A stretch of DNA of 64,000 nucleotides from Flagellimonas aurea (GCF_017313785.1 NZ_JAFLNL010000008.1:172429-236428); one strand, 5' to 3'. Shown: positions 18,017 through 27,481, numbered from the stretch's first letter. Made by a program: numbers and translations. The notes: generated by a model not told the origin, from the letters alone.

Positions 18017-18928
18017 ATGAAAGAAACAAAAATTTACATTGTTGGTTCGGGAGCCATAGGAAAGGCTCTGGCCGTTTTTTTACAACAAGAAAACAAAGAG
18101 GTGGTGCTTGTCAGAGGCAGTGTGGACAACATACCCGACACTGAAGAAACCATTACCGTTATTGAAAAAAATAAAACATTTCAGCAAAGGATAACGACAA
18201 CAACCTTTAAGGGCCTACAAGCTATCAATGGGATTGTTTTGATTACCGTAAAAGCGTTCGCCAATACCGAGATTGCTGGAAAACTAAAGGACAAAAAAGG
18301 GGATTTTTCTATTGTTCTCCTCCAAAACGGACTCCATGTGGAACGTCCTTTTGAAATGTTCGACAAAATATATCGCTGTATCCTGTTTTCCACCAGTCAA
18401 GTAACCGGTGACAACGAGGTTACCTTTAAATCGGTAATGCCGTCGCCCGTTGGAAACTTGCAGGGAAACAATGACGGCCTTCAGGATTTGGTGGATTGGA
18501 TCAATACACAACACTTTAGCTTTCGAAGCGAAACCGATATCACTCCATTACTATGGACAAAAGTGATTGCCAATTGTGCCTTCAACTCCATCTGTCCATT
18601 GCTCGAGACCGACAATGGTATTTTTATTAGGAATGCAGATGCAAGAAGATTGGCAAGAACGGTCATTGAAGAATGTGTTGGTGTAGCACAAAAACGAGGT
18701 ATTGCTCTTGACAAGGATGCTATAGAAAACAACCTGATGCAGATCAGTAAACGATCGGATGGTCAGTTAATTTCCACTTATGTGGACATCCTTCAAAATA
18801 GAAGGACAGAAATTGAAAGTTTAAACCTTGAAATCTCAAGAATGGCCAACGATATGGGCATCCCCGAAACAGTAACGCTCACTAAATTGCTTGGGGAGTT
18901 GATTCAATTAAAATCGACCATAAAATAA
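18017..18928 (+). CDS. 2-dehydropantoate 2-reductase-like (PanE/ApbA) protein
   Basis: 303 residues with an N-terminal Rossmann motif (IYIVGSGAIGKALAVFLQQ), the NGLHVERPF segment and a helical C-terminal domain (VIANCAFNSICPLLET with the catalytic Lys in TKVIANCAFN). PanE reduces ketopantoate to pantoate in coenzyme A synthesis, but many paralogues have other 2-oxo substrates. It begins 98 bases after the thiamin operon on the same strand, so co-transcription is possible. ApbA was first noted through a thiamin phenotype, which makes the position suggestive. It is convergent with the operon ending at 19061. Confidence 0.8.
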   Translation: MKETKIYIVGSGAIGKALAVFLQQENKEVVLVRGSVDNIPDTEETITVIEKNKTFQQRITTTTFKGLQAINGIVLITVKAFANTEIAGKLKDKKGDFSIVLLQNGLHVERPFEMFDKIYRCILFSTSQVTGDNEVTFKSVMPSPVGNLQGNNDGLQDLVDWINTQHFSFRSETDITPLLWTKVIANCAFNSICPLLETDNGIFIRNADARRLARTVIEECVGVAQKRGIALDKDAIENNLMQISKRSDGQLISTYVDILQNRRTEIESLNLEISRMANDMGIPETVTLTKLLGELIQLKSTIK

Positions 18929-19060
18929 CTTTATTTTCATGATGTATTGATTGGGACAACTACAAAGCATATTTTATGGATTTAGTACTCATTCAATCCT
19001 TGATCGATCATCAAGTTTTGAAAATCAGTGATACCGTATTTTGGGTGAGGCCTGCTACCA

Positions 19061-20239
19061 TCAACCCTGCTGTGGTTTGCTCATAATTACATCATCATAC
19101 ATAGCATCCAATCCCATTTGCACACAGGTTGCAGCCATGGCACCTGTCTTGGCATTGGAAACAGGCAATGTATTGTTCACAATGTTGTCCCTAAAGTCGA
19201 TTAAGGCCTGTTTGCTAGGATCTTCATGGTCAAACTGTAAGGGTATGCCCCTGCCCTGGTCCCAGTTTAGGGTGGCCCCAGAAACACCGTCGACTTCCCC
19301 GATTTTCTTTTCGTAGCTTCCTTCTGGATAAAACCAAGCCTTTGCATAGTCCAAGATATAGGTTCCCTTGTCTCCCATTACCTTGACCTTGTAATCGCCC
19401 ATAGCGTTACTGGTAAGACAGGTAAATGACGCTCTTACCCCTTCCGGATAACTGTAGATAAGATGGATGTTGTCATAGGTCTCCCTACCATCTTTCCAAT
19501 AATCAATGCCTCCTATACCCATGACCTTTTCGGGCATGGCCCCCATGACCCAATTGGCAAAATCCAATTGGTGCGAACAAAGTTCGGCCAAAAGCCCTCC
19601 TGAAAACTCTCTGTACATGCGCCAGTTGATCATACGTTCCCATTTTGGGTCCGGGACAGGGCGACGCCAATTGCCGTTACGGTTCCATTGACATTCAAAA
19701 GCCGTTATTTTTCCTATTTTCCCGTTTTTGATCTCATCAACAACATGGGAGTACAAACGGGAGCTGTGGTACTGATGGCCTGTCTGAAATATGCTATTGG
19801 ACTCATCAGCTGCCGAGACCAATTCAGCTATCTCCTCGTACCCTTTTGCCATCGTCTTTTCCCCATACACGTGCTTTCCTGCCTTTAGGGCATCAATAGC
19901 TATCTTGGAATGTGTGCTGAACGGGGTAGCCACCAAAACGGCGTCCACATCCTTGTCTTCCAACATTTTTTTGTAATCGGAATATCCTTTGGCCTTTCCT
20001 TCTACTTTTGAAAGACCCGAGCTAAGTCTGAATGGGATAATATCACAACAGGCCACTACTTGCATGTTGGGGATTTGATTAATAAAAGGAATGAGTCCAC
20101 CGCCTCGATCCCCCGTTCCTATGACCCCGATATTAATGGTCTCGTTCACACTAAAGGTTCCGTACCCAAGCACCGTTGGGGCATATAGGGCAGCGGAACT
20201 TGCCAGACTTCCTTTTACTATAAAGTCGCGTCGTTTCAT
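19061..20239 (-). CDS. Tat-exported Gfo/Idh/MocA-family oxidoreductase (second of pair)
   Basis: 392 residues, last gene of the uronate operon. The N-terminus MKRRDFIVKGSLASSA is a Tat signal with twin Arg, implying export with a bound NAD(P). A Rossmann motif follows (IGVIGTGDRGGGLI), with CDIIPFRLS, ATPFSTHSKIAIDAL and then HVYGEKTMAKG. Most relatives have EKP at this catalytic lysine, whereas here it is EKT. Exported relatives include GH109-type alpha-N-acetylgalactosaminidases and enzymes oxidising C3 of glycosides. A GGLLAELCSHQLDFANWVMG motif fits that group. The gap to the upstream gene is only 6 bases. The substrate is inferred from the neighbours (DUF1080, uronate enzymes). Confidence 0.82.
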   Translation of the reverse strand: MKRRDFIVKGSLASSAALYAPTVLGYGTFSVNETINIGVIGTGDRGGGLIPFINQIPNMQVVACCDIIPFRLSSGLSKVEGKAKGYSDYKKMLEDKDVDAVLVATPFSTHSKIAIDALKAGKHVYGEKTMAKGYEEIAELVSAADESNSIFQTGHQYHSSRLYSHVVDEIKNGKIGKITAFECQWNRNGNWRRPVPDPKWERMINWRMYREFSGGLLAELCSHQLDFANWVMGAMPEKVMGIGGIDYWKDGRETYDNIHLIYSYPEGVRASFTCLTSNAMGDYKVKVMGDKGTYILDYAKAWFYPEGSYEKKIGEVDGVSGATLNWDQGRGIPLQFDHEDPSKQALIDFRDNIVNNTLPVSNAKTGAMAATCVQMGLDAMYDDVIMSKPQQG

Positions 20240-20245
20240 GTTCTC

Positions 20246-21586
20246 TTAAAGTTTTGGTTCCCATCCAGGTTCATACGTTCGCTTCCAAAGCTCCATGGCT
20301 TCCCGATCGAATATTCTTCCCGTGTTCCCATCCACATTGAAGCCTTTATCGATTCGATAGGCTATATTGGCATAGTGTGTCAACATTTGCGAAATGGCCC
20401 CCACTTCGATATGTGATGTCAACGCTTCTTTTCCTCGAATGGCATCAAAGAAATTCACTGCATGTCTTGTTGATAGGTCTCCACCTCCGCCAAGAGCAGT
20501 TCCTCCTTCGTTACCGCCGGATTTATTTTCCTTGATCAATTCCCCCTTAAGATCGTACAGTTCATATCCGTCGCGGTCCACCATTACCGAACCCTCGGAA
20601 CCGTAAATTAGGGTACCTCGACCACGACCGTACTTGGAATAGCCGTTCCTACTGCTTCCATCCCATTGAATGATCTTATCATCGGCAAATGCATAGGTCG
20701 CCTCCATGGTGTCGTACATTTCCCATCCGTCATTCACAAACTGGTGCTTCCCAGCGATCACATCCACATATTCTGGATACTTCACATCCAACGCCCATCG
20801 TGCTATATCCAGTTCATGCGTTGCATTATTCCCCATTTCAGCGGTTCCATAATCCCAACCGTACCAATGCCAGTTATAGTCCCAGGTATCGTGGGCGTAT
20901 GCTTTTCTAGGGGCGGGCCCTTGGAACAGTTCCCAATCCAAGTCCTCTGGTGGTGCAGTCTGTACGGGAATCGGAACTTCCCCCCTTCCATTGGTATAAA
21001 AGGCTATTGCTTTGTAGGCCTTGCCAATAATGCCATTATGGATATCGTTGATGATTTCGATACTCTGTGGTGACGATCGTTGCTGATTGCCCATTTGGAC
21101 CACCTTATCGTACTTTTTTTGAAACGCGACCACAATTTCATTCTCATGAGGGTTATGGCTGCAGGGCTTTTCTAAATAAACGTGTTTCCCGGTTTCCATG
21201 GCCATACAGGCTCCGGGTGTATGCCAATGATCGGGCGTTGCCATAAAAATCGCATCCACATCCTTGTCCTCAAGAATTTTTCTGATATCCTTTTCCTGTT
21301 TGGGATTATATGATATTTGTTCGGATACATGTTGTGCCGCCTTTTCCAGTTGGCTGCCCCGAACATCGCATAGATAGTTCAGGCGCACATTGTTTTGCTT
21401 AGCCGCTATGGAAGGAATATAGGCTCCATATCGCCTTCCCAAACCTTGAAGGGCAACATGAATCCTATCATTTGCTCCTAAAATATTGTTATAACTCTTG
21501 GCCGTCATAGCATTGATGCTACCGGGTAGTCCCATGCCAATAGCAGCGACCGTTGTTTTTTTTATAAAGTCTCTTCGCGCTCCCAT
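20246..21586 (-). CDS. Tat-exported Gfo/Idh/MocA-family oxidoreductase (first of pair)
   Basis: 446 residues with a Tat-like signal (MGARRDFIKKTTVAAIGMG). It has the Rossmann start HVALQGLGRRYGAY, CDVRGSQ, a nucleotide segment ATPDHWHTPGA, and the canonical EKP in HVYLEKPCSHNP. The C-terminal domain has GTAEMGNNATHELDIARWAL, the histidine-bearing stretch typical of the family. A periplasmic, nicotinamide-dependent sugar oxidoreductase is likely. The pairing with a second divergent oxidoreductase and a DUF1080 lipoprotein is the arrangement seen in 3-keto-glycoside pathways. It lies 10 bases after the DUF1080 gene and 6 bases before the second oxidoreductase. Confidence 0.82.
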   Translation of the reverse strand: MGARRDFIKKTTVAAIGMGLPGSINAMTAKSYNNILGANDRIHVALQGLGRRYGAYIPSIAAKQNNVRLNYLCDVRGSQLEKAAQHVSEQISYNPKQEKDIRKILEDKDVDAIFMATPDHWHTPGACMAMETGKHVYLEKPCSHNPHENEIVVAFQKKYDKVVQMGNQQRSSPQSIEIINDIHNGIIGKAYKAIAFYTNGRGEVPIPVQTAPPEDLDWELFQGPAPRKAYAHDTWDYNWHWYGWDYGTAEMGNNATHELDIARWALDVKYPEYVDVIAGKHQFVNDGWEMYDTMEATYAFADDKIIQWDGSSRNGYSKYGRGRGTLIYGSEGSVMVDRDGYELYDLKGELIKENKSGGNEGGTALGGGGDLSTRHAVNFFDAIRGKEALTSHIEVGAISQMLTHYANIAYRIDKGFNVDGNTGRIFDREAMELWKRTYEPGWEPKL

Positions 21587-21596
21587 AAATCTAGAT

Positions 21597-22967
21597 TTAA
21601 TTTATTGGTCTTATTTTGATGTTCTTAAAACTTACTCTATCCCCATGGTCTTGTAACAGTATGTGACCTTTATCGGCCTCGCCAAAGTTGGGCCATTTCT
21701 CATACTTGCTTTCTGAGACCAATTTGCGGTATGCATCGCTTTTTCGCTCGTACTCCAAAACCTTAGTCCCATTGAGCCAATGCTCCACATGGTTGTCCTT
21801 AGAAATAATATGGGCCGTGTTCCATTCCCCGATCGGATTGATGGGCTTATTAATATCAGCTTGAATCAGATCGTACAAAGATGCCACTGTACGACTACCT
21901 TCATGATTTCCCAATTTTGCATCGGGATGCCTTTCATCGTCCAAAATTTGATATTCCAAACCAATTGAGGAGCCAGGTCCTTTGTTCAAATCCGTGTCCA
22001 CATAATATTTGATACCACTATTGGCGCCTTCCGTTAATTTGAAATCCACTTTGAGTTCAAAATCTCCGTACAACTCCGTGGTCACAATATCACCACCAGC
22101 TGCAGATTCCTCTCCCCCAGAGGAAAGAACGGTCAATACACCGTCCTTGATTTTCCATCCTTTATCTGGAAAATCATCCAAACGGGCACCGCGCCATCCC
22201 ACGGTGGTCTCACCGTCCCATAACATTTGCCATCCGTTTTTTTCCTCATCAATGGTCAGTTGGTTTTTTGTCACAACTGGTGCCAAGGGCATTTCTTTAC
22301 TGTATTTTGAAAGGCTGTCTGTCAAGATTTTGACATTCTTCCAGGCTATCTCTGTTCCCGCCTTCTGATCTTTGCCAATACTGTGCACTTGGAGCGCTAT
22401 GAAACCACTTGCGGTCTTATCATCGATCAAATGGGCGGCGGGCACTCCATTGATCCACGTTTGAATCGTATCCCCAATGGCCTCGATGCGATAGTGGTTC
22501 CAATCATTTTGTTTGAATGCTTTTTGAGCCGCTGGATTGTTTTCCAAGGTAACGAGCCAACCTCTACGACCTTCGTCATAGATTCCGGCACTCCAAGCCC
22601 GATCCGATGGGTCGATCTCAATCTGATAACCGTGCACCCTTCCATTTTGATAATGGGGAAAGCTATTGCTTCGTATTTGGATTCCCGAATTCATGGTCGA
22701 ATCCACTTTGAAGTCCAATTCCAAGATAAAATCGTCATACATCTTATCCGTTGTCAAAAAGGAATTGGGCGTATCATGTACCGTAGATCCTACGATGGCA
22801 TCCTCTTTTACCTCATAATTGGCTTCCCCGCCTTTTTGGTTCCATCCGTTCAGGGTCCCATCGGACAATTCGACCCACGGAGTATCATCTTTGGGAGCAT
22901 CGGCACATGCGCAACAGAGCAACAATGCCAAGGTCCCTAGTTTAAATTTATTCATTTTATGTGTCAT
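21597..22967 (-). CDS. Lipoprotein with two DUF1080 (3-keto-glycoside hydrolase-like) domains
   Basis: 456 residues. The signal ends in a lipoprotein cysteine (LLLCCACADAP, Cys21). It carries two tandem DUF1080 jelly-roll domains: about 30-215 (SDGTLNGWNQKG, NSGIQIRSN, DRAWSAGIYDEGRRGWL) and about 240-455 (WDGETTVGWRGA, NSGIKYYVD, GNHEGSRTVASLYDL, EWNTAHI, VSFKNIKIRPI). DUF1080 proteins include 3-keto-disaccharide hydrolases, which cleave sugars after oxidation of C3. The two-domain form is unusual. Being a lipoprotein, it would face the periplasm or surface next to the exported oxidoreductases. It is the operon's link between the transporter and oxidoreductase genes. Confidence 0.85.
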   Translation of the reverse strand: MTHKMNKFKLGTLALLLCCACADAPKDDTPWVELSDGTLNGWNQKGGEANYEVKEDAIVGSTVHDTPNSFLTTDKMYDDFILELDFKVDSTMNSGIQIRSNSFPHYQNGRVHGYQIEIDPSDRAWSAGIYDEGRRGWLVTLENNPAAQKAFKQNDWNHYRIEAIGDTIQTWINGVPAAHLIDDKTASGFIALQVHSIGKDQKAGTEIAWKNVKILTDSLSKYSKEMPLAPVVTKNQLTIDEEKNGWQMLWDGETTVGWRGARLDDFPDKGWKIKDGVLTVLSSGGEESAAGGDIVTTELYGDFELKVDFKLTEGANSGIKYYVDTDLNKGPGSSIGLEYQILDDERHPDAKLGNHEGSRTVASLYDLIQADINKPINPIGEWNTAHIISKDNHVEHWLNGTKVLEYERKSDAYRKLVSESKYEKWPNFGEADKGHILLQDHGDRVSFKNIKIRPIN

Positions 22968-22996
22968 GAGTTAAAAATTATATTCTACAATTCGAT

Positions 22997-24292
22997 TTAT
23001 AGGCCAAAAAGACCTGGTAGCCAGAGAGCCAATTCTGGAATATAGGTGATCAGAAAAAGTGCCAATATCATGGCCGCGAACAACGGCAATAGGGGCCTTA
23101 TCACTTTTTCAATTGATGTTTTTGCTACACCGACACCGACAAAGAGTACCGAACCCACCGGAGGTGTACATAGTCCTATGCAAAGGTTCAAGATCATTAT
23201 GATACCAAAATGCACCGGGTCTATCCCCAATTTTGTGACAATGGGCAAAAATATGGGGGTAAATATGAGCACGGCCGGTGTAATGTCCATAAAGATACCC
23301 ACTATCAGCAAGATTATATTTATGATGAGCAATAGGGCAATCTTGTTATCGGTAATGGATAAAAGTCCCGAACTGATGTCCTGAGGTATATGCTCGAAGG
23401 AGAGTGCCCAGGACATACTCATGGAGGCTGCTATCAAAAGCATAACAACAGCGGTGGTGGCCGAGGCGTTCAAAAAGATATTGGGTAGTTTTTTAAACCT
23501 TATCTCTTTATAGACAAAGCCCAGAATCATACTGTAGAGCACGGCAATGGCGGAAGCTTCGGTAGCGGTAAAAATGCCCGCCACAATGCCCCCAATGACC
23601 AGAACCAAAAGAAATAAGCTTGGGACGGCATCAACAAATGTTTTAAAAACTTGTTTTAATGAGCTTCGTTGTCCCTTGCCGTAGCCTTTTTTCTTGGCCC
23701 AGAACATGGCGACCACCATCAACAATAAGCCGGTGATCAAACCAGGGATGTATCCGGCCAAGAAAAGTGCGGCAATGGATGCCCCTCCACTTGCCAAGGA
23801 ATACACGATCAATACATTGCTTGGAGGAATTACCAACCCTGTTGTGGCCGAGGTGATGTTGACGGATACCGAAAAACCCTTATCATATCCCTCTTTTTCC
23901 ATTTCCGGTCCTAGAATGCTTCCCATGGCAGAGGCCGAGGCCATGGCCGAACCTGCAATGGCGCCCATGAACATTGCCGATATAATATTGATCAGGGCAA
24001 GCCCTCCGGGCAATGCCCCTACCAAGCTTTTGGCAAAAGCTATCAAACGGTGGGCAATTCCCCCGTGGTTCATCAGTTCCCCGGACAATATAAAAAATGG
24101 AATCGCTAACAAGGCGAAACTATCCAGGCCCGTGGCCATTCGTTGGGATATGGTGGCGAATGCGGGCAGCATGGGCAAACTTACCAGTAGGGTCAACATG
24201 GATGAAATAGCTATGCTCCACGCCACAGGTGTGCCGATGGCCAAAAGACCCACAAAACTGATGATCAAAACTAGCAAGGGTATATATTCCAT
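22997..24292 (-). CDS. TRAP transporter large permease (DctM-type)
   Basis: About 431 residues, nearly all hydrophobic: 12 or more membrane spans with the DctM/UxuM hallmark segments (AIPFFILSGELMNHGGIAHRL, TTGLVIPPSNVLIVYSLASG). It is the ion-coupled permease of a tripartite periplasmic transporter. I choose the ATG at 24292; an in-frame TTG at 24301 overlaps the small-subunit stop. Together with DctQ and DctP it would import an acidic sugar, most simply a hexuronate given the downstream enzymes. Confidence 0.93.
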   Translation of the reverse strand: MEYIPLLVLIISFVGLLAIGTPVAWSIAISSMLTLLVSLPMLPAFATISQRMATGLDSFALLAIPFFILSGELMNHGGIAHRLIAFAKSLVGALPGGLALINIISAMFMGAIAGSAMASASAMGSILGPEMEKEGYDKGFSVSVNITSATTGLVIPPSNVLIVYSLASGGASIAALFLAGYIPGLITGLLLMVVAMFWAKKKGYGKGQRSSLKQVFKTFVDAVPSLFLLVLVIGGIVAGIFTATEASAIAVLYSMILGFVYKEIRFKKLPNIFLNASATTAVVMLLIAASMSMSWALSFEHIPQDISSGLLSITDNKIALLLIINIILLIVGIFMDITPAVLIFTPIFLPIVTKLGIDPVHFGIIMILNLCIGLCTPPVGSVLFVGVGVAKTSIEKVIRPLLPLFAAMILALFLITYIPELALWLPGLFGL

Positions 24293-24297
24293 AAGGC

Positions 24298-24756
24298 TCA
24301 ATCCGTTATTATTTCGACGACTTTGTTATAAACCACGATCAGCCCGCTTAAGGGAATCACGACATACACATAGGCCAATGGCAACCCCAATGCCGGGGAG
24401 TGCTGTTTGAGTTCGTAGGTAGTGTACACCAACCATCCGCCGCCTGTCACCATTGCCGCCAGACAGAAGAGGATGATGAAACCGGACACCACTCTTTTCA
24501 AAACTTTTTGATTTTTGACATTGGCCCGTTTGGCCAGTACATCTATAGCCACATGACCGTTTTTTCCTGAAACATAGGCGGCACCCAACAATCCCAACCA
24601 TATCATAAGGAAGCGGGCAAGTTCATCCGTGAAGGCACTTGGTGTACCTAGGACATATCTACTGAACACCTGCCAAAGCACATTAAGCACCATTAGGCTC
24701 ATTAACAATACTAGCAAGTGGGCCAAAATATTTTCCAATGCCCTTTTGAGTCCCAT
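24298..24756 (-). CDS. TRAP transporter small permease (DctQ-type)
   Basis: 152 residues with four membrane helices and the small-subunit signature (VFSRYVLGTPSAFTDELARFL). It connects the binding protein to the large permease. The ATG at 24756 shares one base with the stop of the binding-protein gene (TGATG), a sign of coupled translation. Confidence 0.92.
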   Translation of the reverse strand: MGLKRALENILAHLLVLLMSLMVLNVLWQVFSRYVLGTPSAFTDELARFLMIWLGLLGAAYVSGKNGHVAIDVLAKRANVKNQKVLKRVVSGFIILFCLAAMVTGGGWLVYTTYELKQHSPALGLPLAYVYVVIPLSGLIVVYNKVVEIITD

Positions 24757-25736
24757 CAATTTGCCAATGATTTGATTTGTTCTATCATGTTGTTCAGCTC
24801 TTCGTCCTCTTCATATGCCCGGTACATCTCCCTTGTCATTTCAATAAATGGTTTTTTGTCCGGATGCGAAATCTCTACACCAGCTTCCTTGATTTTCTCC
24901 AATGCTTCTGCTTCCGATTCGGCCCACAATTTCCGCTGATGCTCCAACGATTTTTTTACTGCTTTGTCAAGCCAATCCTTCTCCTGTTCTGAAAGGGCAT
25001 CCCAAAACCCGGTACCAACGATCAAGACATCTGGCGAAAATGTATGTTCGTCCAGCGAATAATATGGACACACCTCATAATGTTTGGAAAGATAAAAACT
25101 AGGTAGATTGTTCTCCGCTCCGTCCACCACGCCTTGTTGTAGGGATGTGTAGAGCTCTCCCCACGAAATGGGGGTCGGGGAACCTCCTAGACTTTTGACC
25201 ATATCCATTGCAGTAATGCTTTCCATCACCCTTATTTTTAGCCCCTTCAGATCATCTGGTGTAGTTACAGGTGCATGTTCGGTATAAAAACTTCTAAACC
25301 CGGCATCGTAATAACCTAAGCCTTTCAATCTAAATTGTTCGGCATTGTCCAACAATGATTGTCCGATTGGACCATCCAACACTTCAAATGCATGTTCCCG
25401 GCTATCAAAAAGATAGGGAAGCCCCAGAATTCTTGTCTTAGGAGCAAAATTCTCTAGAGTGGCAACAGATACCTTGGTCATATCAAGGCTGCCCAATTGA
25501 ATCAATTCCAAGATTTCACGTTCAGTGCCCAATTGCTGATTGGGATAGATTTCGATGCGAAGCCTTCCTTTTGAAACACTGTCAAGATCTTTCCCCATTT
25601 TTACCATGGCCCTGTGCACGGAATGATTGATATCCAAGCCATGTGCCAACCTAATTGTTCTAATGCCCGAGGTTTCTTCGCAACCGAGGGCAAAAAACAA
25701 CGTGCACAATAAAAGGATGACATTGAAGTGTTTCAT
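24756..25736 (-). CDS. TRAP transporter substrate-binding lipoprotein (DctP-type)
   Basis: 326 residues. The signal ends at Cys19 (FFALGCEET), so in this diderm host the binding protein would be lipid-anchored. DctP/TAXI-type features are present: IRLAHGLDINHSVHRAM, GPIGQSLL, LKGLKIRVMES with the conserved Arg that grips the substrate carboxylate, and GVVDGAENNLPSFYLSKHY. Homologues next to uxaC/uxuA bind galacturonate or glucuronate. The operon position supports a hexuronate ligand here, which is inferred rather than shown. Its start overlaps the stop of the aldolase gene by one base. Confidence 0.92.
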   Translation of the reverse strand: MKHFNVILLLCTLFFALGCEETSGIRTIRLAHGLDINHSVHRAMVKMGKDLDSVSKGRLRIEIYPNQQLGTEREILELIQLGSLDMTKVSVATLENFAPKTRILGLPYLFDSREHAFEVLDGPIGQSLLDNAEQFRLKGLGYYDAGFRSFYTEHAPVTTPDDLKGLKIRVMESITAMDMVKSLGGSPTPISWGELYTSLQQGVVDGAENNLPSFYLSKHYEVCPYYSLDEHTFSPDVLIVGTGFWDALSEQEKDWLDKAVKKSLEHQRKLWAESEAEALEKIKEAGVEISHPDKKPFIEMTREMYRAYEEDEELNNMIEQIKSLAN

Positions 25737-26410
25737 TATTTCTCTCTTCTGATTTTTTCTATCAATTTTAAGGTGTTCGTCACTTTTTTCTGCAATCCTT
25801 CAAAATCTTTTTGCTCCAGAACATCTTTGGAAATCAATTTGGAGCCCATGCCCACGCATGTTACTCCTGCATCAAACCAAGCCCGCAGGTTTGCCTCCTC
25901 TGTACTGACCCCTCCAGTGGGCATGATACTCGTCCACGGCTGTGGGCCTTTGATGGCTTTTACGAACCCCGGGCCGTAAGTAGACCCCGGAAAGAGCTTA
26001 ATGAGCTCACACCCCAATTCTTCTGCCTTGTTGATTTCAGTTAAAGAGCCACACCCCGGTGACCAAAGTACTTTCCTTCGATTGCACACTATGGCGATAT
26101 CTTCCCTTAAAGACGGGGTCACCACAAAGCTTGCTCCCATTTGCATGTACATGGATGCTGCAGCTGCATCTGTAATGGAACCAACGCCCATCATCATACC
26201 GGGCAACTCCTTGATTGCATATTTGTTCAGCTCCGAGAATACTTCAAAGGCAAAATCGCCACGTGCGGTGAACTCCATCAAACGGGCACCACCATCATAG
26301 CATGCTTTGAGCACTTTCTTCCCAATTTCGATATCGGAATGATAGAACAACGGTACCATACCCGTTTCCTGCATTACCCGAACTACTTCCAATCTTGTAT
26401 ACCTTGCCAT
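25736..26410 (-). CDS. eda: KDPG/KHG aldolase
   Basis: 224 residues, class I aldolase of the Entner-Doudoroff type. It splits 2-keto-3-deoxy-6-phosphogluconate into pyruvate and glyceraldehyde-3-phosphate, the last step of uronate breakdown. The Schiff-base lysine lies in CELIKLFPGSTYGP, and the phosphate-binding stretch IMPTGGVSTEE is clear. It stands 9 bases after the kinase gene. The family is usually about 210-225 residues, so the length is normal. Confidence 0.93.
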   Translation of the reverse strand: MARYTRLEVVRVMQETGMVPLFYHSDIEIGKKVLKACYDGGARLMEFTARGDFAFEVFSELNKYAIKELPGMMMGVGSITDAAAASMYMQMGASFVVTPSLREDIAIVCNRRKVLWSPGCGSLTEINKAEELGCELIKLFPGSTYGPGFVKAIKGPQPWTSIMPTGGVSTEEANLRAWFDAGVTCVGMGSKLISKDVLEQKDFEGLQKKVTNTLKLIEKIRREK

Positions 26411-26419
26411 TTTATTTTT

Positions 26420-27466
26420 TTATCGTGATACTCTCCCAGAGGCATCGCCCCCCATCAATTTCTCAACTTCCGTAACGGTGGCCAAATTGGCGTCCCCTTT
26501 TATCGTATGCTTCAAGCATGAGGCCGCTACAGCGAAGTCCAATGCTTTTTGGTCGTCGCCGGGCCAGTTCAGCAATCCATAGATAAGACCGCCCATGAAG
26601 GAGTCTCCTCCACCGACACGGTCCACGATGTGTGTGATCTGATACTCCCTTGATTGGTACATGGTGTTGCCATCATACAACACGCCCGCCCATGTATTGT
26701 GTGAAGCTGACAAAGACCCCCTCAATGTTGTAATGACCTTTTTTGCGTTGGGGAACCTTTTCATCATCTGTTGACAGACCGATAAAAAAGCATCTGCCTT
26801 TACATGCTCGCCTTGTGTGGTAATGTCCAGCCCTTCGGGTTTGATACCAAAGTGTTTTTCCGCATCCTCTTCATTTCCCAAAACAATATCGCAATACGAA
26901 GTAAGCTCTGACATGATCTCTTCTCGCTCGGCATCGTCACAATATTTCCAAAGTTTGGCTCGGTAGTTTAAATCCGTGGATATGGTTACCCCATGTTTTT
27001 TTGCGATTTTCACGGCCTCGATACAGGCATCTGCCGCTCCTTGGGAGATGGCAGGCGTGATTCCTGTCCAGTGGAACCATTCCACATTCTTGAAGACACT
27101 GTCCCAATCCACCATCCCGGGACCTATTTCTGCCATGGCGGAGTGTGCACGATCATAGACCACTTTGCTCCCGCGGCTTACAGCTCCGGTCTCCAAAAAA
27201 TAGATGCCCAAGCGGTCTCCTCCATAAATGATATTGTCAGTACCTACACCACGCTTACGCATTTCCATCAAGGCACATTCACCGATATCATTTTTTGGCA
27301 ATCGGGTCACAAAATCTACTGGCACACCATAGTTTGCCAAGGAAACTGCGACATTGGACTCCCCTCCGCCATAGACCACATCAAAACTATTGGCCTGAGA
27401 GAACCTCAAAAATCCCGAAGGGGCCAAGCGAAGCATTATTTCCCCAAAGGTTACTACTTTTTTCAT
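26420..27466 (-). CDS. kdgK: 2-keto-3-deoxygluconate kinase (PfkB family)
   Basis: 348 residues. The PfkB signatures are present: an N-terminal VVYGGGESNVAVSLANYG and the C-terminal DRVGGGDSFMGGLIYGL with the catalytic Asp. KdgK phosphorylates KDG made by mannonate dehydratase to KDPG. It is slightly longer than typical KdgK (about 310-340 residues). The gene is 15 bases after uxaC. Context with uxuA and eda makes KDG the likely substrate rather than ribose or fructose. Confidence 0.92.
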   Translation of the reverse strand: MKKVVTFGEIMLRLAPSGFLRFSQANSFDVVYGGGESNVAVSLANYGVPVDFVTRLPKNDIGECALMEMRKRGVGTDNIIYGGDRLGIYFLETGAVSRGSKVVYDRAHSAMAEIGPGMVDWDSVFKNVEWFHWTGITPAISQGAADACIEAVKIAKKHGVTISTDLNYRAKLWKYCDDAEREEIMSELTSYCDIVLGNEEDAEKHFGIKPEGLDITTQGEHVKADAFLSVCQQMMKRFPNAKKVITTLRGSLSASHNTWAGVLYDGNTMYQSREYQITHIVDRVGGGDSFMGGLIYGLLNWPGDDQKALDFAVAASCLKHTIKGDANLATVTEVEKLMGGDASGRVSR

Positions 27467-27481
27467 TCTGTTACCTTTATT

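Noticed and set aside
18960..19030. Terminator between convergent panE and uronate operon
   Set aside because: A CTTGAT/ATCAAG hairpin exists near 19001-19017 but no T run follows on either strand.
22383..22940. 185-codon plus-strand frame
   Set aside because: Antisense to the DUF1080 lipoprotein gene, whose family match is clear; no recognisable features of its own.
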